Assembly: GCA_964511535.1 (NCBI GenBank) | Contig: CAZEFW010000156.1 | Location: forward strand, 1 to 23,223 | From: CAZCFB01 sp964511535 | GTDB taxonomy: Bacteria > Myxococcota_A > Polyangia > GCA-2747355 > CAZCFB01 | Length of the DNA stretch: 23,223 bases | Direction of reading: 5' to 3' | Part shown: piece after piece, positions 8,092 to 15,037 of the stretch | Position numbering within the stretch: position 1 is the stretch's first letter | Layout of the letters: each line of letters begins with the position of its first letter | The notes under the pieces: generated by a model | Told to the model about the DNA's origin: nothing | Database searches by the model: none | The model's input: only the letters and a program-made list of their open reading frames with translations | Made by a program: the position numbers and the translations under genes

Positions 8092-11000
8092 ATGAGCGAC
8101 CCCAGCGGACCAGAGGGTGGGGCCAGGCGGCCTCTACTCTCCACCACATTCCTGGCCCTCTGCTTCTTCGGCTCCGGGCTCACGGCGCTGATCTATGAGC
8201 TGATCTGGCTGCGGCGCCTTCAGCTCACCTTCGGATCCACCACCTACTCCATCAGCACGGTGCTGGCGGCCTTCATGGCCGGGCTCGGCGTCGGCAGCTA
8301 CCTGGTGGGGCGCTGGGTGGATCGTTCCCGCATGGGGGGCGTGCGGATCTACGCCTACCTCGAGCTGGGGGTCGGGTTCTACGGGATCTTCTCGTTGCCG
8401 CTGCTCTGGCTGGCGGAGACCGCCTTCGCCCACAGCCAGGCGTACCTGGAGCTGGGGCACACCGGGGCGAGCATGCTCAAGTTCATGTTCGCGTTCCCGG
8501 TGCTGGCCGTGCCCGCCGGGTTGATGGGGGGCACGCTGCCGGCGCTGGTCAGGGGGCTCGTTCACGACAAGGAGCGCCTGTCCGAGGCCATCGGCAAGCT
8601 GTACGGCATCAACACCGCCGGCGCCGCCCTGGGCACGGCCCTGACAGGGGCGGTGCTCATCGAGCTGGTGGGGATGTGGACCACCATCGCCATCGCCGTG
8701 AGCGTGAACCTCGCCATCGGCTTCGCCGTGTTGATCAAGATGCGCGGGCTGTACGACCCCGACTCCGACGAGGAGCCGGCTTACGAGCCTCCGCCCGAGC
8801 CGCCGGAGAACGAGCTCCAGCTGAAGCAGCACCTGAGGCGAGGCCCGGTCTTCTTCTGCGCCGTGGCCATCTTCTTCACCGGGGCGCTGTCCATGCTGTA
8901 CGAGGTGGTCTGGACCCGGATGCTCACCCTGGTTGTGGGCAGCTCCACCTACGCCTTCACCATCGTGCTGAGCCTGTTCCTGCTCGGGCTGGCCATCGGC
9001 TCCATCCTGTACGGATTCCTCTACAAGCCGGGCCGCTGGATCGTCAGCCTGCGCACGCTGATCCTGACGCTGCTGCTGCTGGCGGCCTGGGCGTCGGTGA
9101 CCCTGGCGCTGATCCCGGAGCTGCGGGTGGCCATGCTCTGGACCACCCAGCTGCCGTGGCCCAGCTTCTTCCGCCTCGTGGTGTTCGAGCTCGGCGTGGC
9201 GGTGCTGCTGCTGGGCCTCCCCACCGTGCTTCTGGGCGCCGCGCTGCCCATGGCGATCACCATCATCTCCCGCGCGGTGGGGCAGCTGGGCAGGGACGTG
9301 GGAGGCGCCTACCTGACCAACACCATCGGCGCCATCCTCGGCTCGGTGCTCACCGGCTTCCTGCTCGTGCCGGCACTGGGCGTGCGCGGCACCCTGCTGC
9401 TGGGCCTCGGGCTGAACCTGGCGGTGGTGGGGGCGGCGGTGCTCTTCTTCTCCACCACCATCTGGCGGCAGGCCCTCGGCGTCATCGTGGTGGTGGCGAT
9501 CACGCTCTTCTCCTTCTCCCAGCCGCGCTGGCCGGCCGCCGTGTTCGACTCCGGCCTGCACTACCAGCACCACATGCCTCCTGCCGAGGCGCCCCTCGAC
9601 GTGGAGCGGCGGCTCAACCGCTACCCGAGCCGGCTGATGTTCTTCAAGGAGGGCGTCAACGCCACCATCTCGGTGCGGCGCCACAACGACGCCCTGACCC
9701 TGTTCGTCAACGGCAAGCCGGACGCCTCGTCGGTGGACGACATGCCGCACCAGGTGCTGCTCGGGCTGGTGCCCGCGCTGGCGCACCCGAAGCCGGAGCA
9801 GGTGGGCATCGTCGGCTGGGGCTCCGGGGTGACCGCCTACGCCACGAGCTTCTTCCCGGAGGTCAAGCGCATCGACGTGGCCGAGATCGAGCGGGCGGTG
9901 GTGGAGGCGAGCTACCTCTTCTCCGAGGTCAACGGCAGCGTGCACAAGGACCCGCGCGTCCACATCTACTATGACGACGCGCGCAGCTACTTCCTGACCA
10001 CACGGCGCACCTACGACCTGATCATCTCTCAGCCGTCCAACCCATGGATGGCGGGCGTGAGCCACCTGTTCTCCCAGGACTTCTACGAGCTGGTGAAGCG
10101 GCGGCTCAACCAGGGGGGCATCTTCGCCCAGTGGCTGCAACTGTATCACATGGACAGCCGCTCGGTGGCGCTGGTGCTCCGGACCATCCTGAACAACTTC
10201 AAGCAAGTGCAGCTCTGGTTCACCGACGTGGGGGACGTGGTGTTGCTCGCCTCGGACAGCGCCATGGACATCAACATCGACCGGGTCAAGGCGGCGTATG
10301 ACCGGGATCCGCGCATCGGCTACCACATGAACGCCTTCGGCCCCGGGGCCGCGCCGGGCTGGTTCTTCGGCTGCTTCCTGCTCGACCGCGCCGCCCTGGA
10401 GGAGATGGTCGAGCGGTTCGACGACAAGGTGATGACCGACGACCAGCCGCTGCTGGAGTACTGGGCCCAGCGGGCGCTGTACCGTAAGTCTCATCGCCAC
10501 ATGGAGCAGATCTGGAAGGCGAAGATGGACCTGGCCCGGGTCTTCCCCCCCACCAAGACGACGGTCCCGTCCGAGGGCGCGATCCTGGCCGGCGGGCTGT
10601 CCATGCTGCGCAGCCTGCCCGACCTGCGCAGCCGGGTGTCGTTGTGGGCCATGCAGCGACGGGAGGAGGCCCCGGAGGTGCGGCTGATGCGGGCCAAGAC
10701 CCTGGCGTCTCAGGGGCAGTTGGCCAGCGCCCGCAAGCTGGCCACCGGGCTGGTGAATAACAGCCTGGTGGGACCGGACGCGACGCTGCTCATCGCGCGG
10801 CTCCTGCTGCGCACCGGGCAGGCCAAGGCCGGCCTCAAGCAGCTGGATGCCCTGGGCAGCCACCGGCCCATCGCGCGCCACTGGTTCCGCTACCAGGCCA
10901 TGATCCAGCTGGGTGACTACAGCGAGGCCTGGATCGAGGCCAAGGCGCTGCTGGCGAGGGTGCGCTCCACGAAGGATCCCGACGCCCACCGCATCCAGTG

Positions 11001-11331
11001 GTCACGCTTTTACCGCTACATCGGCCGCCTGGCCACGGCCCTGCGCAATCATGAAGCGGTCATCGCCATGCTCAGCCGCAAGCCACCGATGTACGGCGGC
11101 GAGCTGTTCAGGCTCTACGCCCTGCTGGACGCCTACCGCGCCCAGGAGAAGCACCACCAGGCGGGCAAGATCATGGACCAGATCATGGCGTACGGCTTCA
11201 TCGACCACAAGCAGCTGCTCACCTGCGAGAAGGTCTACAAGCAGCTCGGGGACAAGGACAAGGCCGATTCATGCCGCGCCAACAGGATCTGGTTACGGCT
11301 GTTCCCGTCAGACCAGCCGCTGTGGCAGTGA
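8092..11331 (+). CDS. membrane-fused spermidine-synthase-like protein with TPR-like tail
   Basis: The 1079-residue protein has three parts. Residues about 18-475 hold around a dozen membrane helices in two halves (about 18-218 and 252-475) split by an acidic Pro/Glu linker. Residues about 510-760 resemble the spermidine synthase fold: GIVGWGSG (572-579) as the nucleotide loop, DVAEIE (595-600), and DDARSY after DPRVHIYY. Residues about 850-1075 look like TPR helices. In true aminopropyltransferases the segment after YDLI holds a catalytic Asp; here it reads SQPSNPWMAG, so polyamine synthesis is doubtful, and the family name should be taken as structural. The ATG at 8092 was chosen because the likely promoter leaves the in-frame GTG at 8068 upstream of the transcript start; there is no good ribosome-binding site. 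The GH32 gene overlaps its stop by 4 bases. Confidence 0.85.
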   Translation: MSDPSGPEGGARRPLLSTTFLALCFFGSGLTALIYELIWLRRLQLTFGSTTYSISTVLAAFMAGLGVGSYLVGRWVDRSRMGGVRIYAYLELGVGFYGIFSLPLLWLAETAFAHSQAYLELGHTGASMLKFMFAFPVLAVPAGLMGGTLPALVRGLVHDKERLSEAIGKLYGINTAGAALGTALTGAVLIELVGMWTTIAIAVSVNLAIGFAVLIKMRGLYDPDSDEEPAYEPPPEPPENELQLKQHLRRGPVFFCAVAIFFTGALSMLYEVVWTRMLTLVVGSSTYAFTIVLSLFLLGLAIGSILYGFLYKPGRWIVSLRTLILTLLLLAAWASVTLALIPELRVAMLWTTQLPWPSFFRLVVFELGVAVLLLGLPTVLLGAALPMAITIISRAVGQLGRDVGGAYLTNTIGAILGSVLTGFLLVPALGVRGTLLLGLGLNLAVVGAAVLFFSTTIWRQALGVIVVVAITLFSFSQPRWPAAVFDSGLHYQHHMPPAEAPLDVERRLNRYPSRLMFFKEGVNATISVRRHNDALTLFVNGKPDASSVDDMPHQVLLGLVPALAHPKPEQVGIVGWGSGVTAYATSFFPEVKRIDVAEIERAVVEASYLFSEVNGSVHKDPRVHIYYDDARSYFLTTRRTYDLIISQPSNPWMAGVSHLFSQDFYELVKRRLNQGGIFAQWLQLYHMDSRSVALVLRTILNNFKQVQLWFTDVGDVVLLASDSAMDINIDRVKAAYDRDPRIGYHMNAFGPGAAPGWFFGCFLLDRAALEEMVERFDDKVMTDDQPLLEYWAQRALYRKSHRHMEQIWKAKMDLARVFPPTKTTVPSEGAILAGGLSMLRSLPDLRSRVSLWAMQRREEAPEVRLMRAKTLASQGQLASARKLATGLVNNSLVGPDATLLIARLLLRTGQAKAGLKQLDALGSHRPIARHWFRYQAMIQLGDYSEAWIEAKALLARVRSTKDPDAHRIQWSRFYRYIGRLATALRNHEAVIAMLSRKPPMYGGELFRLYALLDAYRAQEKHHQAGKIMDQIMAYGFIDHKQLLTCEKVYKQLGDKDKADSCRANRIWLRLFPSDQPLWQ

Positions 11332-12860
11332 GCCCCTGCCTGGCCCTGGCCCCGGCCCTGGCCCTGCTGGCCCTGGCATCTTGTAGCGACGACCCGGCGA
11401 GCCCCGATACTTGCCCCCCGACGGAGGAGACCTTGAGCGACACTCACCGCCCCGCGTATCACGTCACGCCGCCAACCGGCTGGATGAATGACCCGTGCGG
11501 GCTGGTGTACCTCGACGGCGAGTGGCACCTGTTCTACCAGTACAACCCGACCATCGCCGTGTGGGGCACCATCCACTGGGGCCACGCGGTGAGCAAGGAC
11601 CTGGTGCGCTGGCAGCACCTGGCGCCCGCGCTCAAGCCGCACGAGACCCTCGGCATGGTGTTCACCGGATCGGCGGTGCGGGACCGCCACAATACCAGCG
11701 GGCTGTGCCCGGGCGGCTGCCTGGTGGCCATGTTCACTCACGCCCTGGGCAAGGACAAAAAGGAGCAGCAGAGCATCGCCCACAGCACCGACCGGGGCCG
11801 CACCTGGACCGAGTTCAGCGGCAACCCGGTGATCCCGAACCCGGGCGTGAAGGACTTCCGCGATCCGCGGGTGATCTGGCACCCCGAGAGCCAGCGCTGG
11901 GTGATGCTTCTGGCGTCGGGAGACCGGGCGCCGATGTACACGAGCAAGGATCTGAAGCGGTGGACTCAGGTCTCCACCTTCGGGCCCATCAAGGGGCTGC
12001 CCCCCGGCGCGGTGTGGGAATGCCCGGAGCTGTTCCAGATGAAGGGGCATGGCAAGACCCGGTGGGTGCTCAAGGTGGACCTGAACGTGGGCATGGGCAA
12101 GCCGGGCAGCCACGGGCGCTACTGGGTCGGCACCTTCGACGGGCAGACCTTCACCCCCACCGGCGAGGCCGCGGGGACGCGGCTCGACTGGGGCGAGGAT
12201 TTCTACGCCGCCCAGCTGTTCACCGACGCGCCGGGCGGGCAGCGGATCTGGATCGGCTGGATGGGCAGCTGGCAATACAGCCTGCAGTCCCCCGCGGCCG
12301 GCTGGCGAGGCGCCATGAGCGTGCCCAGGCGGCTGGCCATGCGTGGGGAGAGGCTGATTCAGGTGCCCGTGGACGAGCTGAAAGCCCTTCGCGGGGGGTG
12401 CCCCCCGGTGGTGGACCTCTCGGGTGACAAGGTCACCGGCGAGAGCAAGCTGCTCGACGGGGTGCGAGGAGGAAGCCTGGAACTCCAGGCCACGCTGAAG
12501 CTTTCAGGCGGGGCAGGGGTGGGGCTGCGGCTGCTGCGCGACGGCAAGGGCAACGAGACCGTGGTGGGCTACGACGCCGGCAAGGGCGAGCTGTACCTGG
12601 ACCGGCGCAGGTCAGGCGAGGTGAGCTTCCACCCCGGCTTCGCCGCGCGGCACGGGGCGCCGTTGAAGCTGACCGACGGAAAGCTCGATCTGCGGATCTA
12701 CATCGACCGCTCCACCGTGGAGGTGTTCACCGACGGGGGGGCGGTGGTGATCAGTGACACGGTGTATCCCAACGGCGGGAAAGGGCTGGGGCTGTTTGCC
12801 GTTGGCGGAGAGGTGCTGGTGGCGAGCCTGAAGATCTGGCGGCTTGGAAACAAAAAATAA
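11328..12860 (+). CDS. GH32 beta-fructosidase lipoprotein
   Basis: This 510-residue protein belongs to glycoside hydrolase family 32 (invertase, levanase, inulinase). It has the three catalytic blocks of the five-blade propeller: WMNDP with nucleophile Asp55, FRDP with Asp179, and WECPE with acid/base Glu231. The C-terminal beta-sandwich shows DRSTVEVF (about 460-467). The N-terminus is a lipoprotein signal with lipobox LASC (Cys19, then Ser-Asp-Asp), so the enzyme should sit in the envelope and act on fructans or sucrose outside the cytoplasm. The family usually reads WMNDPNG; here the Asn is Cys57. The GTG at 11328 was chosen because it gives a clean lipobox and a GTGA overlap with the previous gene; an ATG at 11271 would add 19 residues. 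No sugar transporter or regulator lies next to it, so the substrate is open. Confidence 0.88.
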   Translation: MSPCLALAPALALLALASCSDDPASPDTCPPTEETLSDTHRPAYHVTPPTGWMNDPCGLVYLDGEWHLFYQYNPTIAVWGTIHWGHAVSKDLVRWQHLAPALKPHETLGMVFTGSAVRDRHNTSGLCPGGCLVAMFTHALGKDKKEQQSIAHSTDRGRTWTEFSGNPVIPNPGVKDFRDPRVIWHPESQRWVMLLASGDRAPMYTSKDLKRWTQVSTFGPIKGLPPGAVWECPELFQMKGHGKTRWVLKVDLNVGMGKPGSHGRYWVGTFDGQTFTPTGEAAGTRLDWGEDFYAAQLFTDAPGGQRIWIGWMGSWQYSLQSPAAGWRGAMSVPRRLAMRGERLIQVPVDELKALRGGCPPVVDLSGDKVTGESKLLDGVRGGSLELQATLKLSGGAGVGLRLLRDGKGNETVVGYDAGKGELYLDRRRSGEVSFHPGFAARHGAPLKLTDGKLDLRIYIDRSTVEVFTDGGAVVISDTVYPNGGKGLGLFAVGGEVLVASLKIWRLGNKK

Positions 12861-12945
12861 GGAACAAAAAACAAGAAATGCAAAATGAGCGGAGGGTGCC
12901 GCCCCATTTTTTGTTTCGGATTTTTTGTTCTGGGTTTTTTGTTTT
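12847..12945. terminator. AT-rich inverted repeats, probable bidirectional terminator
   Basis: This stretch is much richer in A and T than its surroundings and separates two convergent genes. GAAACAAAAAAT (12847-12858) pairs perfectly with 12906-12917, and GAACAAAAAA (12862-12871) pairs with 12921-12930. A third T-run follows at 12935-12940. RNA from either side would end in A- or U-rich paired arms, as expected of a shared terminator. The first arm overlaps the last codons of the GH32 gene. Confidence 0.5.
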
Positions 12946-12951
12946 GGAAGG

Positions 12952-13362
12952 CTAATTCAGCTCCGCCTTCCCTTTCTTCTTCCCCCGAGCCTGCCTCCGC
13001 TTCTTCTTCCCGAACACCGCCTCCCACCCCTCGCGGTACTGGTCGGTGCTCACCCGCACCGGGCCGTCGTGGTCCCTGGGCAGGTCGGGGCCGCCGTACT
13101 CGCTCTTGACGTCCCACAGCACCGGTGAACCCTTGCGCTCGTGCAGGGAGACCAGCTCGCCGTCGCCCAGGGGCTTGCCCCCCTTTATCGGGCGCAGCTC
13201 GGCCAGCTCCAGCTTCTCGGGTCTGGCCCTCAGCGCCTTGATCCCCTCACCGTCTTCGGTCCGGCCGCCCGTGAGCATCAGCACGTCGTGCTGCTCTGGT
13301 TCGGGCTCCGTGACCTCGATGCGCGCGCTCGATTCAGGGGGCTTTTTGCTGCTGTCGCCCAT
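12952..13362 (-). CDS. hypothetical protein with Lys/Arg-rich C-terminus (136 aa)
   Basis: I do not recognise this protein. It has no signal peptide or membrane segment, so it is probably cytoplasmic. The first half is acidic and hydrophilic (about residues 1-30 rich in Glu, Pro and Ser) and the middle (about 45-115) is a compact mixed region with SPVLWDVKSEYGGPD. The last 20 residues are strongly basic (KKKRRQARGKKKGK), which could bind nucleic acid; that is inference only. The ATG at 13362 has only AAGG just ahead of it, and a TACAAT hexamer 8 bases upstream suggests a leaderless or very short-leader transcript. It faces the GH32 gene across the terminator and is divergent from the EamA gene. 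Confidence 0.6.
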   Translation of the reverse strand: MGDSSKKPPESSARIEVTEPEPEQHDVLMLTGGRTEDGEGIKALRARPEKLELAELRPIKGGKPLGDGELVSLHERKGSPVLWDVKSEYGGPDLPRDHDGPVRVSTDQYREGWEAVFGKKKRRQARGKKKGKAELN

Positions 13363-13370
13363 GGCCTTAG

Positions 13371-13402
13371 ATTGTAGCGCAAAACCAGCGAGCGTTTATG
13401 CT
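13371..13402. promoter_or_regulatory. back-to-back -10-like elements for two divergent genes
   Basis: On the minus strand, TACAAT (13371-13376) matches the -10 consensus in five of six positions and lies 8 bases before the ATG at 13362. On the plus strand, TATGCT (13397-13402) matches four of six and lies 9 bases before the ATG at 13412. No convincing -35 was found for either. Both genes would have almost no 5' leader. Confidence 0.35.
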
Positions 13403-13411
13403 TGCCGGGCC

Positions 13412-14260
13412 ATGTCACCGCCCACCCTCAACAGCGGCGCCCGCTACATGCTGCTGGCGACCCTGTACCTGGCCCTGATGAACGTCGGGGTGAAGCTGCT
13501 GCCCGGCATCCCGGCCCACGAGATCGTCTTCTTCCGGGCCCTTGTGAGCCTTGTGGTGGCGTACGCCATGCTGCGGCGCCAGCGGCTGAGCGTGTGGGGC
13601 AACAACCGCCCCCTGCTCATCTGGCGCGGCCTGGCCGGGACCACCGCGCTGGTGTGCTATTTCTACAGCCTGCACCTGATGCCCCTGGCGTCGGCCGTGA
13701 CCATTCAGCAGCTCTCGCCCATCTTCACCATCCTGCTCTCCTCGGTGCTGCTGGGGGAGCACGCCAGCCGCAAGCAGTGGGGCGCCTTCATGGTCGCCTT
13801 CGCTGGCGTCGTGCTGGTCAAGGGGTTCGACCCGCGGGTCACGATCCCCGAGGCGCTGCTCTGCATGGCGGCGGCCTTCTTCGCCGGGCTGGCCTACAAC
13901 CTGGTGCGCATGCTGAAGGACCATGACCACCCGCTGGTGGTGGTGTTCTATTTCCCGGTGGTCACGGTGCCGCTGGTGGGCGCGTACACCCTGACCCACT
14001 GGGTCTGGCCCGACCCGGGCCAGCTCGCCCTGCTGCTCGGCGTGGGCCTGGCCACCACCGCCTCACAGGTCTACCTGACCCGCGCATTCCAGGCGGATCG
14101 CGCCTCGCGGGTGAGCATCATCAACTACCTCGGCGTTGTGCTGGCCCTGGTCATCGGCTGGCTCGGCTTCGACGAGGGCGTGGGCCCCATGGCCCTGATG
14201 GGCGCCGGCGTTATCATCGGCGCTGTGGCCTGGGCCACCCGTCAGGGCGCCGCCTCGTAG
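13412..14260 (+). CDS. EamA/DMT-family permease
   Basis: This 282-residue inner-membrane protein shows about ten hydrophobic helices in two repeated EamA halves (about 10-135 and 148-278), the size and layout usual for the drug/metabolite transporter superfamily. Typical family stretches are visible: FFRALVSL near 45-52, the segment around SAVTIQQLSPIFT ending in GEH at the close of the first half, and TRAFQADRASRVSIINYL in the second. The transported compound cannot be told from sequence; exporters of amino acids, nucleotides or metabolites occur in the family. The ATG at 13412 starts the family-like part right away, without a clear ribosome-binding site. Its last 19 bases overlap the convergent methyltransferase gene. 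Confidence 0.9.
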   Translation: MSPPTLNSGARYMLLATLYLALMNVGVKLLPGIPAHEIVFFRALVSLVVAYAMLRRQRLSVWGNNRPLLIWRGLAGTTALVCYFYSLHLMPLASAVTIQQLSPIFTILLSSVLLGEHASRKQWGAFMVAFAGVVLVKGFDPRVTIPEALLCMAAAFFAGLAYNLVRMLKDHDHPLVVVFYFPVVTVPLVGAYTLTHWVWPDPGQLALLLGVGLATTASQVYLTRAFQADRASRVSIINYLGVVLALVIGWLGFDEGVGPMALMGAGVIIGAVAWATRQGAAS

Positions 14261-15006
14261 ACAGCGATGTATTGATGCGGCAGGGTCTGGACGTCCAGGC
14301 GGACCCTGGCGAGCCCCGATCCCCTCAGCTCGCCGTCCAGCTTGTTGGCGCAGATGCGCATGGCCTCGGGGGGACCCACCGGGATGTCGCCCATCTTGAA
14401 CTCGACGATGTGGATCTGCCCCCCCTGGTCCAGCGCGGCCTTCACCTTGCCGAAGTAGGCCGCGCGGTCCGCGATGTGGTGCGCCGTGTTGACGATGACC
14501 ACCCGCTGCACCTTGCCCTGGATCTTCGGATCATCCGCACCTGCCAGCACCGGTTTCAGGTTCTTCAGCCCTTCCTTTTTCGCCCGCTCGCCCAGGTATC
14601 GGATCATGTCCGGCTCGATGTCCACTGCCAGCACCTCGCCACGGGGCACGGCCCGGGCGATGCGGACGGCGAAGTACCCCGTGCCTGCGCCGATGTCGGC
14701 CACCCGCATGGCAGGCGTCAGCGCCATCGCGGCGATGACCGCGTCAGGTTTCTGCCAGGCGTCCCGCTCTTTTGAGTCGAAGTGCTTGGCCCACTGTTCG
14801 GCGCCCTTGAAGTGGTGGTGCCCGCCGCCGTGCTTGTAGTGGCCGGTCATCTGCGCCTTCTTCTTGTGGTGCGGGCACTCCTTCTTCGCCTCATGCCCCG
14901 TGGCCTGGGGCTGCGTATGCGGAGTGGGCTTTTTGGGCGCGCTCGCGCAACCGACGAGGACCAGGGTGAGCAGGCAGATCAATGGCCGGGGATGGAGCGT
15001 GTGCAT
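14242..15006 (-). CDS. lipoprotein with class I SAM-methyltransferase domain
   Basis: The 254-residue protein starts with a lipoprotein signal (lipobox LVGC, Cys20, then Ala-Ser-Ala). Residues 30-66 are rich in His and Lys (HHKKK, then HGGGHHH), a possible metal-binding patch. From about residue 68 it is a class I methyltransferase: RDAWQKP, motif I DIGAGTGYF (104-112), VDIEPDM with the ribose-binding acidic residue at 129, and VIVNTAHHI as motif IV. The likely reaction is methyl transfer from S-adenosylmethionine to an unknown substrate. An exported SAM enzyme is puzzling because SAM is cytoplasmic; related signal-bearing methyltransferases do exist in this phylum and in Planctomycetes to my knowledge. 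A start after the signal would leave a cytoplasmic enzyme, but none with a good ribosome-binding site is apparent. AAGGA lies 11 bases ahead of the ATG. Confidence 0.82.
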   Translation of the reverse strand: MHTLHPRPLICLLTLVLVGCASAPKKPTPHTQPQATGHEAKKECPHHKKKAQMTGHYKHGGGHHHFKGAEQWAKHFDSKERDAWQKPDAVIAAMALTPAMRVADIGAGTGYFAVRIARAVPRGEVLAVDIEPDMIRYLGERAKKEGLKNLKPVLAGADDPKIQGKVQRVVIVNTAHHIADRAAYFGKVKAALDQGGQIHIVEFKMGDIPVGPPEAMRICANKLDGELRGSGLARVRLDVQTLPHQYIAVYEAAP

Positions 15007-15037
15007 TTGAGGGGGGTCCTTGGGGGGGAGGGAGGTG

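Noticed and set aside
8134..10989. Long open frame antisense to the spermidine-synthase-like gene
   Set aside because: Low-complexity His/Gln/Gly-rich translation without domains; the other strand encodes clear membrane helices and a known fold.
8092..11331. Genuine spermidine synthase (speE)
   Set aside because: The catalytic Asp region is replaced by SQPSNPW and the domain is fused to about twelve membrane helices, so no gene symbol is given.
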